Origin: Rostratula benghalensis
Taxonomy: Eukaryota; Chordata; Aves; Charadriiformes; Rostratulidae
Assembly (NCBI GenBank): GCA_013399305.1
Contig: VXAI01000035.1
Span: 2,960,166-3,024,165 of the forward strand
DNA: 64,000 bases
Direction: 5' to 3'
Part shown: positions 1 to 22,905 of the stretch, one piece after another
How the letters are laid out: the number at the start of each line of letters is the position of its first letter
Position numbering within the stretch: position 1 is the stretch's first letter
Notes under the pieces: generated by a model
The model's input: only the letters and a program-made list of their open reading frames with translations
What the model was told of the DNA's origin: nothing
The model's database searches: none
Position numbers and translations under genes: made by a program

Positions 1-9026
<9,026 letters not shown>

Positions 9027-10175
9027 CTGCTACACTCAGTGGTATCTCATACCCCAGGGACCTGATACCCAATCTCTACCTCACAGCTGGAAGAGGGACT
9101 CTTTGCCTTGAACAGGAAAACGTGGAATTACCGCCACCCTGCTTGTACTGGAGACGGAGACCAGCTGTGAACGTCAGGAAAGGCACACAGCTTGCAAGAG
9201 ACGGGCTTCTTTAGGTGGAAGGTTTTAATACTGAAAAAGTAACTAATGGACAACTACTGTTTTATTCTGCACTCATTTGACTCCAGTATAGCATTTGACA
9301 CTCCTTTGGCTTCTCTTTTTTAAGTTTTTTTATTTGACCCTTTTTAATTTTCTAACCAAAGCCTTTTTCTTTTCTTTTTTTTTTTTTTTTTTTGTGAATT
9401 TCAGTAATTATGAACACTGTATTTATGTAGATCTTTTGCTATGTGAGGATGTTTCACCAAAACTGCTAAAGATATTAATTTTGTCTAATATTTGCTAAAT
9501 ATAGAGTTTGTGCTTCATTTTAGAACAGCAGCAAGAAAATCACACTGATTGCCTGATCTCCACGGCTTGCATATATTACTAAATAACACTTCAAGCAGAG
9601 GTGAAGCAAAGCACGCATTTTTGCAAGAAAGAACATTAAGGTAACTCTGATGGGCAGCCTTCAGAAACAGGCGTTCAAGTGTGACATATAAAACGAAGGA
9701 TTCCTAGTCACCGCAGAGCACAGTTTGCCTTCCAAGTGCCAGATTCATTAACCTTTTTATTAACCCAACCCTTTAGTAGAGTCAGTACCATGCACATGCA
9801 GTGGCAGAGGAGATGTGAGCCCTAATCCATAAGCACTGGTGCTAATGTGTCCCCTCCTGTAATCTGTAGGCAGTTCTACTGTAAATATGTCGCAACCCAA
9901 AGCTCAAGCTCTTGAACCATACCTTTTATCCCAAGGGCAGACTGAACACAAACTGAAACCCAATGATGCTGAGCAATACTGGGGTTTTGTGAGGAGTTTG
10001 CTGAGGAAACTGGCCCTTTTTTTCTCATAACTGGGTGGTTGAATTGACAGTTGCATTGACCATTACTCTCTTTCCACTACCTACTGAATCTTTCAGTTAC
10101 AATAAAATCTGCCGAATGTGTTTCCAATGGTTGTCATAGAGAACATTTTTAATAAACCTGCCATTTCAAAAACAG
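9027..10175 (+). other. SLC1A7: SLC1A7 3' UTR (probable extent)
   Basis: Sequence after the stop codon is non-coding and T-rich, with a run of 19 T at 9375-9393. Two AATAAA hexamers at 10101-10106 and 10151-10156 are the first good cleavage signals seen, so the transcript probably ends about 15-30 bases after one of them. Transcript data would be needed to choose between them. Confidence 0.55.
10101..10156 (+). terminator. SLC1A7: Candidate SLC1A7 poly(A) signals
   Basis: AATAAA at 10101-10106 and again at 10151-10156, about 1.1 kb after the stop codon on the same strand. Both are the canonical hexamer; downstream GU-rich elements were not scored. Confidence 0.45.
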
Positions 10176-13100
10176 GCTGGCTGTCCACTTCTACAATTAC
10201 TGTCTTCTTATTCCTCTGCCAAAATGGAGAGTGGAAGTGAGGAGACCTTTTGAAAAGTTGGGATTCAATCAGAGGTTACATACTAGTTCATACCAATACA
10301 CTTGACGTATTATATTCATCTACTTGTGGCACATCAGTTTCAGATAACATGTCCCTGGTATTATAATACACTCTTCTCATCCATAGAGAAAAAATAACCC
10401 AGAGTCAAAAAGGAGAATGTCTGCACTCACCAGAAGCAGAAGTGCACATGATTAATGGTTTTCCTGGGATGTGCATGTTTACCTCTGCTTTGAGAATTTT
10501 TGTTCAGACTATTTCTTTTGTCATGCATTAATGAGTTGCCTCAGGGGGCTGTAGGATAGGTAGCTTAAATATCAAATGGTAAAGCCAGAAACAACAAACG
10601 TGCATCTTACTTGCCTATAATTCCTCAGAAATTACATATTAATTTGAAAATAAATACAGACATTAACTATTTTCCTGGTTTGGTCCTAGAGTGAAAACAA
10701 CAAACACAGAACACAAATAGAGAAGAACCAAAATTATTCACAACAATTTGCTCCTGAACAATTCCTATAGTAGACCCACTCACTCTACAGAGAGCCATTA
10801 AAATGAGTGATTAGGGAGAGCTGAGGCTGAGGCTGGTCTGTGCCTCTTGGAGTGGGCAGAAGCACTCACTGACAAACATGGCATCTGACTTTCATCTCGG
10901 CAGCACTGGCAGCTCCAGGAGGTCCCCTTCATCCTTCCCCAGATGTCCATTCCTCCCTGCACTGCCTCTCTCCCAGCTGTACAGACCCAAGTATTTATGA
11001 GGCCAGACGAAGAATCAGATGAGAAGTATTTTTAATTCAAACCAGTTCACATATGTTTTTAGCACAGTCCTAACAGACAGTTCTGTCAACACAGCTCCAT
11101 GACAAGGGGTGACACAGGGACAAGAACAAGCTGCCAGGGATGAAACAGCCTAAGTGCATGTGGAGAGGCCAGAACACCCAGTACTGCTGCATGCTGACTT
11201 TGCCAGCAAAGAGAACATAACATAATGCTTCCACTTCACACAGTCAATTATGGCTATGTGAAGTGACAGTAAAATTCTGCCAGTCATCTATCACTTCACA
11301 ATCACTTTGCATAGATAGAAATGATGAAGGAAGAGGCCAAGTAGATCCAAGATTTGAAATGAGTAGTTCCAAACTAAGAGCTTTTAGATGAGTTTGCCCA
11401 CACATCATGCCAAAGTGCCATGGTCTGCCAAGGAGAAAATGCTTCTAGCCTTTAACATCACCACCTTCTCCAGCCACCTGCAACCTTTGGCTACCTACAA
11501 AGTACAAATCCTTTCATCTGCTTGTAGGGACAGCTTACTTAGTCTGACACTCTTCAGTTTAGTTAGCCATATCTCAAGAGCTCTAAGCCAACTCCACTGC
11601 TAAGAAGCTGTGACTTCTATAAGGAGAACTTCAGATGAGATAAAGCATTAAAGACCAGAAGAAGCTGCAGTTGTGCTACACAAGTCCTACACAATAATGA
11701 AAACCACAATATCACCCTTTATACTCTGTTTGGCAAGTAGGGAATGCTAAAGTCTTGTGTGTGAAGGCATATTTTAATGAATCAACAGGCTGTTTTAAAA
11801 TCAGCTTTCTGCATTCAAACCCTATTCAGAGATGGTCCAGTTTTGCCTTGAAAATTTGAAATGCGTTATTTTTTTAGGCTAGATTTGTTTGATTATAAAA
11901 CTTGGGTTTTATCCTGATATGTACATCCCATTCACCCTAAAACCAATACTAGTCATAACTTTCCATTATGTTTTTAAGTCATTGTCTCCTGTACTTTGGA
12001 GCTAGGGTTGGTGTCTTACATTTTGCTTTTACGAACTCTTCTCTGGCAAGTTTATTTTCCATTGATGTTGCCCAGGGCCTTGCACCAAAGTGGTAGCTGC
12101 AATGTGAACCAGCTGTGAGGAAAGCAGTGGTTCAGTTTCTCACCTGACCTTTATAATTCGTGGTATCAAATACTGCCAAGTAGAAGCCTAAGGCACTTTG
12201 GTTCTTTATTCTGGTAAATATACATGACTTCACGTGACCATGATTGAAGCATCTGACTGCTACTGCAGTCATTCTGTACTACGAATGCAAGACACCATTG
12301 TTAACTGCGGAGAGGTAAACACTGCAGTTAAAATAATTTTTATGGTAAGCTTTCCTCCATTTTAGCTATTTTCTGTGTCTCATAACATTTGCTGTCAAGC
12401 AGCTTGATACAAGGTTCACATTTTCCAGCTATAATCACATTTCCTTCCAACAAAAATAATGAAGCTGTTGATTATAAAGTTAGAGTGCAAGCTTTGTGTT
12501 GGTAAATATGTTTCTCTTACTTTCCAAGCATGAAAACAAACATGTGACCTTTATAATCTCAAAACTTTTAAATTAAAAAAGTCAATCAACCAACCACTCA
12601 ATCAATAACTACAACAGTTTGCATGGAATACTTTCAAGTATATGTGGAAAGAACATATTTCTGATCTGGCAACATTCAACTTTATTTTGAAGTTTCCTCC
12701 CCCTGCTAAAAAGAAAGGGAACTTCGCCAATTAAAGTATACTGGAGACACACCAGGGGAGGGTGTTGAGGAGGTAGAGGAGAAAATTAAGAAGGGTGATG
12801 CCTTGCATGCAGACTATGGAAGAAATAATTGGGGAAGTAACCCAAATTGACACATACTTACCCAGAGACCATCATTTTACACTGGTTATTTTGCAACTGC
12901 ATTGCTCTAGAGATACTACTGAGAGGAAAGAAGCCACTGCAGATTGTTGTGGCATAAAACATCATTAAAGACATCTTAAAACAGGCACTTGAGGATTTTG
13001 CTAACGCCAAGGAAATTTTGAAGTGTTGAATTGCTGTAATAAATCCTTGTGCAAGAATTAGAAATGGGAGAATGAGACACAACCAGAGCACTTACACATC

Positions 13101-16100
13101 CCACTAATTCCCAAGAGCTTTAGGCTGCCAACCCAAACATAGAGGTTGATGGAACTAATACAGTTACTCATATTCTGAGCTAGTCTTAATTGATGCCACT
13201 TAAATGACTTAATTGCAGCTAAGTTTATTTGTGTCACCTGAATATGCATCCCAACATACAAATAAGATGATCTAAATCATTAGCTAAAACATTAAACCGT
13301 AGGCTCCCTCCATGCTATGCTAGCAATTCTAATACACTTAGAAAACACAGTAACTCTGTAATATCACCATTTGATGAGGTCTCTCTTCCAATTCTACAAT
13401 AAAGATTCATTTTAGTCCCCTTTTAACACCAGTGAACTGGTTTGTAATACTTTCAAAGCAGACAGAAAGCTTCATCTTCAAGCCAGATGGATAGTCTTGG
13501 AAATTACCTCAGTCCTTTCTGTGCTTTCCATAAAAATGAGGTAACTACTAGCAGAAGGTGGTTGATGTGTGCATGTGAAATGTGTAACCTGGGAAATGAA
13601 CTGAATCTGGACAACTCGGGCTGCCTTTGATCTTGCCCAATGCTAAGTACTCCCGTGGTTGTGTCTCTGCTGAACCACCAGGTGTGTTTTTACATCCAGA
13701 CAGCTATCTTTCATTGCAGTCGCAGTGGCAATGAGGAATTGCTGGTTTTCCCCTCCAGACACTAAGCTGGCTGAGATCACAGCCTTCCAGCTGAGGACTA
13801 AGTACAGTAAGGAGGAAAGCAACACAGGTTTTCCCACTGGCATGTTACTGCTACCTAGCTTGCTGTGGGGGAGCACATCTTTTTGCAGTAATAATGGTTG
13901 AAAAATACCTGTCTTTACCACATTTGAAAAAGTGAAAAATTTGAAAAGACACATTGAATGCATCCATTCACTAAGGGCCAAGCTGCAAATGAAATACGTG
14001 CATTAAATTTCTCACTTTAGCCTATGATTTCACATACAACTAAGGAGGCAATACATGCTCAAAATTACATTCTTCACTAAGTACTTTGGAGGGTATCATT
14101 GATACTTGTGGAATTTATAAGAGGGTTTATCCTGCAAAACCCAAAATGGATGAGATCAATAGAACAGGAAGGGTGGTCACTGCTTAAGTTCAGTTAATTA
14201 TTCACTGTCTCAGACTTCTCATGTGAACTTATGGTCAAGTGACCTCAAAAACGCAGGGTTTGCTTCCCATTTGTAAACAGAGAAAAAGCAGTTTTCTAAT
14301 TCAACAGGGTGTTGTGTGGTAAGGATAAATCTGCTGAAGACTGAGGCAGTTACACAACATGTTACAGGGGACTCATATGATTGCCTTGGACTAGTCACTT
14401 CTGTCTCTCTGGAAGCACAGGATCACTAGCCACAATATTCACAGGAATTGCCAGGCTCCTGTTTCAAGTGGAAAAACCTCAGATTCCATCATTTATAAAG
14501 TCTCATCTCCACAGCCTAGTAGATAATATATGGGAATGGATTTGGCGCAGCTAAGACTTTTGGTAGATTTGTGTCACAGGGTATTTCAAATATTTTACAG
14601 GCTGTCAAAATAAAACCATAACAGCCTGTTTCTGAGAGAGTGGTATTATGGGGAAAGAATAAAGAAGGCTTCAAGAAGGCAAGATGGTGAAGAATGTTTT
14701 ATCACTTCTCCTGCAATAGAATCAAACTTCCTTTTCTTGCTCATTCCAAGATGAGAGGGTACCAACAGCTGGAGATGTAGGAACGGAGCAAACCACCCCT
14801 CTCCTCAGAAAGCTTCTGCTTGCTGACAGCCACTAAAGACAAAGCAGACAGGCCTGCAGGTAGCCACAAGAACTTGTGACTCAGTGGTCATCCCTTCACA
14901 GATAATTCTTGGCTGCCTCTCACTGAAAACTACTGGAACAGACTACGCAGTTAATGGAACAACTCTTTTCCTTCTTCTATTTGCGATACAATGAAAACTT
15001 GTTTGTACTCCCACAAAGACCTATAGTGGCAGGGCAATCTGTGCTTTCTTCCACACTGGCACAGAGCATTCAGTTCAGCAAAAGAACAAGCAAATATTGG
15101 TGCTGAAGTGTTTTTAATGAAGTCGTTAGAAAACCCTAGATTTCTCATGCCACTGGGAATTACAGATGTGCTGAGGGTAGGTCACAGCTCTGCTCTTCAG
15201 GTTCCATCACAGGAGTTTTTCTTCTTTTAGGTACAGAGTTCTCCATCTGCTGCTTTGAAAGCAGTCATCTTTCATCACAAAGAGGTATCTGCATTTCATT
15301 TAAGAATTAAATGTAGGCTTACATGTGTCTGCACACAATGCTAGCTGAAAGCCAGGATTTGACCCACCACATGAAAATTACTGTAGGTAATTGTTGCTTT
15401 TGAACTTTCCTAATAAGGACATAATAACTCCATTATTTTAGCTTCCCTCCCTGCCTGCCCCCCTCCTCCAAGAAGGGTATTTTAATAAAATGGAAAAATC
15501 AGGGGGAGCAAAACACGAAGTGTTTTATGTTCACAGATATCTCACATTACATCTGCTACAAGTACTGTATGGGCTAGATGGTAAAACCAAAAGAAAAACA
15601 AGACTGACCTTGAGATGTTTCATTATGATTTCATTGCTCCTAGTGGTTTTATTGGGTTTTACCACTAGGCTATTAAAAACATGTGGAAATTATACAGAAC
15701 TAAGTCAAACTGAATATTTTCAACCCTAAATTTCCATCTTCTTTTCCATTTAAATACTTCAAATAGTTCTTTTATATTTCATTAGTGTTCTTGAAAACAA
15801 ATCCAAGGTACAGAGATTTGGGTAGTCTGTATTTTATTGATAGTTTAATCAGTAAATGTATGATCTTTGTTTTAGAGTAAATCCAATCTTCTGGGGATTT
15901 TTTAATAGAAGAAAGCATTTCTCTGACATGTGAAATCCTTCCTAATCAACTATCTAGGGAAGGAGGAATGATCTGGTATTGGAAGATTCACTTTGGTTCC
16001 TCCTACCTGCTCTACCCAGAGAGTAGGAACAACCAGTGTGTCTTCCGAGTGCCAAATCTTTTAAGCTGTGGATGATGAGGGTGCCTCACAGTGCAACAAC

Positions 16101-18148
16101 TCTATGGTCTTCAGCACATCAGTAAAGTCCTTTGGGTTTTATCCCACTGCTGCATTTGAATTAAACAGACCCAAAAACAAAGGTCCACCACAGAGAAGGG
16201 GAGAAATCTAGAGTGCTAGATAAGTAATCAAAGTTAAATTCAATCCTATATAAAAAATATGTCCTAAGTAAAGATTTTTTTAAAGCTAATTTCTATGATG
16301 ACAGTCAACAAACATGCAATTACACCCTAATTATTAAAAGCATGACAGCCATGAATTTCTTGTCTGCAACTGGAGCTGAGAATGCTGAAATCAGTCCGAA
16401 TTATCAGAAGCAACTTTCTCATAATCATATGCTAAAAACAGATTCTGGAACAGCCATGGGGAAAACTTGAGATAGTCTGTACAACTGTGCATTAAAACAG
16501 CCTTTGCCTGATTCAAAACCATTTAAAGAAGGATTTTATTGATGGACTGTTTAACGTCCTTGGATACTACTGAAGAATTTTTATGGAAATACTTTGTATA
16601 CTGGATTATTAGAACACATGTATCATCCACTGCCTCCACATATATCTCACAGCTGGATCACTTTACAATAGCAGTATGAATCAGAGCTACAGGGCACATC
16701 AACATTTTCCTTGCTAAAGGAAATGGAGCTCTTTAGGGAATTTACTCACTGTTCTTATATAAGCAACATAATAAAGAAATTGCAATGATTTCCATAAATT
16801 AATCTCTTTAGAGGAAAAAAGTATTGAAAAGACAAGGCTAAATTCGTATTATTTAAAACTTTATATACGTTTCAGTTTTTAGGACAACTATTCACAAACC
16901 CAGGGAGAAAGACTCATCAGAATTACAGTAGAGTGAAATAAATGAATGGGATATTGGAGTAGATCATAGAAGCTTTCCAAGATATTGCTTCCCATCAAAA
17001 ATATTATATGCAAAATATGTCTTTATTCTTATGACTTTTTTGTAAGCTGAATTTGTAAAAAGGTTAGTGGGCTCAATCAACACGGTGATAAACAGCATCA
17101 TAAACTAAACTCTTAACTAAAACTGAACTCTTAACATAAACAAACCATCAGGAACCGTGGTCAAAAGAGAACAATTGTCATGTTTCAATTAGCTCCCTCC
17201 CTCCTGCCTGGACCATTGAGGAGCAGAAGAAATGGCAGTTGGGTTCCAGGTAAGGCACTTCCCATTTTCATCCACTTTGTTAATACAGGTCTGTAGCCTC
17301 ACTCCTGCTATTGCAGATCCTCAGCCTTTTCAGGAAAAGTCCTCTCCATCCCTCTTACAAAGCAGCAGAGGAGGAAGAGGAGGTTTATACCACTGATTTC
17401 TTAGGAGCGGGCCTGCCAGCCCAGCTCTTCCATGCCTGCAGAAGTTGGAGGATCGTTTTCCTAAACAGCCCTTCTGATGGACAATCCTATAGTATTTATG
17501 GGCAGGAGCTAATTAAAAATAATCTCCGAGTCCCCAAACCTCAGAAGATACAGATCTTCACCCTGGCATGGCTGTCTGACCCAGATCTGGCTGCGAGGCA
17601 GGTGGTTGGGAATTCTTGGAGAAAGCAGCCCTGCAGAGATGCTTCACCACTGCCATAGTCTGCAGTTGGTTGTTTGTTGGGAGCTGCCATCGTTCCCTCA
17701 AGGGGGCCCTTTGTAGCCTTCCTTGTGACCCACCACATCCCCATTCAGATTTGGTCAAAATTTTTCCTTTGGAGTATTTTTTTTTTCCTTAACACATTTT
17801 CCCTTAGACTATTATCTACTTACCGTGTAAATTAAACATAACACCTAAACCCCAAACACCACATCATGGTGTGACGAGGCCCTTGAGGCAGAGTGGGAGC
17901 CCCCTTTCACCACACCATAAATGGGCTTCTTCCCCCCAGCCCCTCACCCTGCCTCCCTCCTTGGCAACATGGGTGCTGTCAACCCCCACAACTCACCCTC
18001 CTTCTAGTCACAGCTGGAGAAATCCAGTCACCGGTGAGGTCCTGCTGTCCCTCACAGAGGGGGTCTCAGGGCGCCATCTTGGATGAGGGGAGGCCTTGCC
18101 CTCGCCCCACCTACTTCCCCACCAAGGAGCCGTCACAGCCAGGGCCTC
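10176..18148. other. Intergenic region, first part, no gene recognised
   Basis: This lies between the convergent 3' ends of SLC1A7 and PODN. Short open frames occur, the longest being about 115 codons near 17311-17658, but none shows a known domain, splice context or codon bias. The base composition is ordinary and AT-rich until about 17.87 kb, where it turns GC-rich. No interspersed repeat was recognised. Confidence 0.6.
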
Positions 18149-18495
18149 TCCTCTCCCTCTCCTCTCCTCTCCTCTCCCTCTCCTCTCCTCTCCNNNNNNN
18201 NNNNNNNNNNNNNNNNNNNNNNNNNNNNNNNNNNNNNNNNNNNNNNNNNNNNNNNNNNNNNNNNNNNNNNNNNNNNNNNNNNNNNNNNNNNNNNNNNNNN
18301 NNNNNNNNNNNNNNNNNNNNNNNNNNNNNNNNNNNNNNNNNNNNNNNNNNNNNNNNNNNNNNNNNNNNNNNNNNNNNNNNNNNNNNNNNNNNNNNNNNNN
18401 NNNNNNNNNNNNNNNNNNNNNNNNNNNNNNNNNTCCCTCTCCTCTCCTCTCCTCTCCTCTCCTCTCCTCTCCTCTCCTCTCCTCTCTTCTCCTCA
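18149..18495 (+). repeat. TCCTC pentanucleotide array with 240-bp assembly gap
   Basis: Units of tcctc (with some tccctctcc) fill 18149-18193 and 18434-18495 on both sides of a run of N from 18194 to 18433. The array almost certainly continues through the gap, so the true length is unknown. The long open frames across it in several phases are an artefact of a repeat without stop codons. The strict polypyrimidine strand could form triplex (H-DNA). Confidence 0.9.
18194..18433. other. Assembly gap (240 N)
   Basis: Unresolved bases inside the pentanucleotide array. The gap size may be an estimate and not a measured length. Confidence 0.98.
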
Positions 18496-21400
18496 GAGCA
18501 AGCAGGATGGTGCCAGCTCCTTTGCGGGGCATTCTGAGGGCAGGAGGAGCCCTCCACTTCTGTGAACATGGGGAGCAGAGGGAAACAGGCTCCCTGGATC
18601 CAGTCTGACCCCCAACATCTCAGTGTGGGCCCTGCAGCCGCTCCCAGCACCCAGGGAGGGAAAAGGGGCCATCAGCCCTTTGTGGGGAGATAAAACCTTT
18701 CGGGAAAATACAGTTATCCCTGGCCTTCTTTTTCCTGGAAGCCCCCAAAGACCAAACCCCCTGTGTGACCTGGAGGGGAGACGGGCAGGGGTGAGGGGAG
18801 GGAACAGGCACCAAGAGCCTGAAGGAAGAGGGATGAGGAGCAGAACGGCTGCAGAACAGCCCATCAACATTGCAGACATAGCTGGGCTCCAAACCCACCA
18901 TCTGAAATAAAAGCTCATTATCCAGGGGCTATTTTTGGCGCCTGTTGAGTTTTTTATAGCCCATGTGCTGCTTTTGTATTCCTGTTGCTGTGAAGAATCG
19001 TATCCATTCTCAGAAAAATCCCACTCCCAACACCCCCGCTCCCTGACCAGCCCCCAGTTTGTGCAATATCCTCTGTAATGAAGAAACATGGCCTTTAAAA
19101 GGAAAAGAGCAAATAAACTCAGACCTCAGTTTGCATACAGACCACGGACAAATACCAAGTACATGCAAATGCACACTTAGGAATAAAGTTGGCAATTGAA
19201 TGTTTTAAACTTCAAATTTTCACTATCCATATATGTATCTCAGCCCTAAAACCTTCCCATTTGTCTCTTTCCCAAAACCAAGCGATTCGCATGAAGAAAA
19301 TTGCACAAAAACAACATTTACGTTGTCTCCTTCCGGCCACACTTTGTGGCCCACGCAAAAGCCCACTTCCCAACTCCCCCCATTTTTACTGCAGGGCACA
19401 ACAAAGACCCTGTTCCTGAGTTCTGCTCCACCCAAGGTCTAGGTTGGACCATGGGATTTCAGGTGCCATCCACAGCTAAGAAAAATACGTGGGCTTTGTC
19501 TTGTAGACTTCTGACTCCTCCTCATCATGTGTCATGGAACCTCTTACTCCTTTGAAAGAAAAAAGAAACAAACTACCATTTTGGTTTGACAGTTTTATGT
19601 CCAATGTCATAAATGCTTACCAAATAAGTAAGAAACCAAGCCTGTGATTCTGCCTCATCAATCTCTTTACATGACAATCAAAAGACATTTCTCCTGGGGA
19701 AGCAGGGGTTTGAGGCTTTTACTGGGGGGAAAGTGTGCTACGGGTTTTGGGTTTTGGGGTTTTTTTTCCTGGTAAACATCGTCCCTTTTACAGGACAGAT
19801 TCAGTGTGCACTTATTTTGAAATAAACTTTGAAAAGGGTTTCCCAACTCCGCTGGTCTATGGGATATTCCCCTTTTACTGTACGTGGGTCTCCTTTGGCA
19901 AAGGAGACCAAAGGTTTGATTTAAGAAGTTTAACAGTGCATGTAACATCCTGAATTTTTGGGCCTGATTCTACAAGGTGCTAAAATATGCATTCTCAGAC
20001 TCTCAAGGGACCCAAAGGGAGTCTGGGGCCTCTGACTTCACACAGAATCACAGGGTAAGGAACTGAAGATTAAAGATAATTCAACAGTTCTCCATAAAAT
20101 TATACAAATGTGCATATTCTTAGCTTTTGGGGGAATATAATAAATCAACCTGTTTCATCAAAGACTAGAAAAACTTCCACTGGGGTTTGCAGGAGATAGC
20201 CCATTGATTTGAGCTATGTTCTGAAAACATTTTACATAGAAATCTGTTGGAAGGTTATTTTATTGCTCAGCTATATAGCTGATATTCAAAATGTGGGTCT
20301 TCACAATTTTTTAGGGCCAAGATTTTACTTTTTTCACAAAGCAATCTTTCCTTCTATGATTCATGATGGTGTTGAATTGTCTAAGGTAGAAATATCAGCT
20401 TGAAATTACTGTCCTGTGCTATGCAAACCCAAAGGGAGAGTGTGAAACTAGATCTTCTCCAGCAGGAAAAAACAGCTGGTGAAAAATTAAGCCAACTGTG
20501 TTTCCAAGTAAATCCTGGAATGCACTATGCAAAACAACATGTGTTCAATCAGAAATCCTCAAAAGAAATGACCATTTGCTCAAGCAGATTAGCTACCTCA
20601 GATGAAGGACATTACAATCAAATAAGCAACTTGCCATCCAGGTACCTCTGTAAATCTTCTTTCTCTTTCCATATTTTCCACAGATTCCAACAGGAGGTGA
20701 GAACACTCAACACCATAAAACAGGTGAGGCTTTAAGAAGGTATGGCAGAGGCACTGCCTCAGACACAAATTAAACAAAGACATTTCTCTTGACAACAGTT
20801 TTCTCCTAAGACACTCCACACTCACCTATCTCTTTTGCTTCATTAGTCTCACTTCTGACTCTTAATGTGAATGATATACAGTATGTGAAATATTCTACCA
20901 CATATATATTAAACTGCATAGTATTACGCAATCTTCTGGACATACCTTCGCAGACATTCACAAAACTGCCACAAGGGCAAACAACAGCAAGACAGAAACT
21001 TTACCAAAGCTCTGGAAGGCAGACATACAGATATTTTTTTTTAGGTATATATATATTCACAAGAGCAATTGTTTTATCTTAAAATCTTTCTAAAACAGGC
21101 ATATACTGCAGGCTTTGGCAGTAGAGATAAAATATTATGGGATCCAGCCTTACTTTGTTTTTCTCATCCAAATATACATATAACAGAGGAATAGTTGCAT
21201 CCAGAATTATTACTGCTGCTTGATGGCCAAAATGCCCCATATACTGTGCCACACATGAAACTACTGCAAATATCCCTCTCACCTGATCAACAACAGCTTC
21301 TTTGGGGTGGAGGAAAAGAAAAGAAGCATATATATGGTTCACTTAAAATGCAGTGACAAAAGCAGCATTTGAAGGCATGTGTTCAAAACAGTCCCATATT

Positions 21401-22825
21401 GTTATTACAGATGGAAACAGTGAAGGAATAGAAACAGAAGAAACAAAAGCCAGCTTTTGTGAGTTCCAGAGCAATCCCTTATGATCCTGGGTCTTGTATA
21501 AGATGATTTGGAAGCTTTGGAAAGGCATTCAGGGTCTCTCCCTGAATAAGGCACTGTAACACTGTCTTCCAGGAGCCTGGCCCAGTGCCATGACAGTTTC
21601 TGCGTAATTCATTGCACGTTTTGCTAAGTGTTCTCTGTATATCTATATAGATATATACACATAGACCTATACGTAATTTTCCATATGCTTTCCTGCAAAA
21701 CATCAGAAAAGAAAACCTATTAGATAGCGGAATACAGAATTCAGAATATGCTGAACTTAGTACCTGCTGACCTGTCGCATATGCCCCAAACCAAACCAGA
21801 AATGCTGGATTCAGAAGTTATATGCATCCTGTAGATATAAATTATTTCTTTTCTCACAAAGTTTTCATACACCCCAGCCAGGAGGTCTGAGGTTTGACTT
21901 TCCAAGTAGTTTCAAGCCCCATCATCTTATCAGCATATTAGCACTATTCCTAGCACTTCCTTGTGTTCTCCATGACAACATGTTGATTAGGTACAAAATT
22001 AAACTTTTTTTTTCTTTTAAGTCTTAAGAGTTTAGAGCTCCAAAAGTAGACAGTACTGTCTTGAACCTCATCATCTTCGAAAATAAAATGCTTAAGAGAT
22101 GCATAAAGCAGACCCCTATTCTTCTTATGGAAAAATGCATATTCTTCAAATATCATTCTCCCTTCATCTTTTCTTTTGCAGTTGAAAAGAAGAGGTTCAG
22201 CTAGAGAGACTGAGTGACTGGGCAGATTGTTTATGGCATACTGAGATTTCAAGATTATCAGTTTGGAGTCAAAGTCAGCGGCAATCACAGCTTGTAACCG
22301 GGCAGAGGCCTTTTGGTGAAAGGTTCTTACAAAAGTACAGGTTGTTGTGAGAACTGGCTAGCCTGGGTGAGGCATCAATCCAACCTTACAACACTGCTTC
22401 CAAAAGTGACCTGAAGCAGATATTCTTTCTGTAAGAAAGTACCGTACAGTACAGTACGATATCATCTTCCCACTCAGTGGTCAGTGATTGAAGGACTGCT
22501 TGAGACAGAGGTCATAATCTTAATGCCATGTTTAGAGAAAACACCTATGGGTCTATCTTACTTTAATCTCTCTAATTTTTTTAATCCATTTTTGGCTCAT
22601 GTGGTCTTCTGCATCAATAAGCTTCACAGCTTTTTCTTTGTTTTGAACTAGTTGCTTAAAAATACCATTAAATACTTTTTCATTTTTGGTATTAGAACTG
22701 GACTTCCGTATTTACCTATTGTGTCTTCTGTGGCTGTAAGCAGAAGCCACTGTCCACTGCCTCTGGTAAAACACAGACATATACTGACTGTTTCTTTTAC
22801 AAAAATACTGTGATTTCAAGCCTTT
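18496..22825. other. Intergenic region, second part, no gene recognised
   Basis: The first 400 bases stay GC-rich, then composition returns to AT-rich. Around 18927-18960 there is a ctatttttgg element and, about 15 bases later, a ttttttatag element that resemble CArG/MEF2 sites, but no gene start is near. A short (TA)n-like stretch lies at 21637-21660. No coding exon or repeat family was recognised. Confidence 0.55.
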
Positions 22826-22831
22826 TTTATT
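22826..22831 (-). terminator. PODN: Candidate distal PODN poly(A) signal
   Basis: Plus-strand tttatt reads AATAAA on the gene strand, about 420 bases after the stop codon. It competes with the closer ATTAAA at 23195-23200. Confidence 0.35.
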
Positions 22832-22905
22832 CTGCAGTTCCCTGTCACATTTTAGTGGAAGTATTTGAGTGAAGGGCTCAGACACCTAACTTGTTATCAT
22901 TGAAC

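Noticed and set aside
9295..9498. 67-codon open frame in the SLC1A7 3' UTR
   Set aside because: Its residues are mostly Phe from a T-rich tract; it is low complexity.
17311..17658. 115-codon open frame in the intergenic region
   Set aside because: No recognisable family, no conserved motif, and overlapping frames of similar length on the other strand. It is compatible with chance.
18008..18650. Several open frames of 160-214 codons in both strands around 18.1-18.6 kb
   Set aside because: They run through 240 N and a stop-free pentanucleotide repeat, in several frames at once. No domain or splice context supports any of them.
21637..21660. TA-rich palindrome-like stretch (tctatatagatata)
   Set aside because: A short dinucleotide-rich sequence with no adjacent element ends; likely a small microsatellite.
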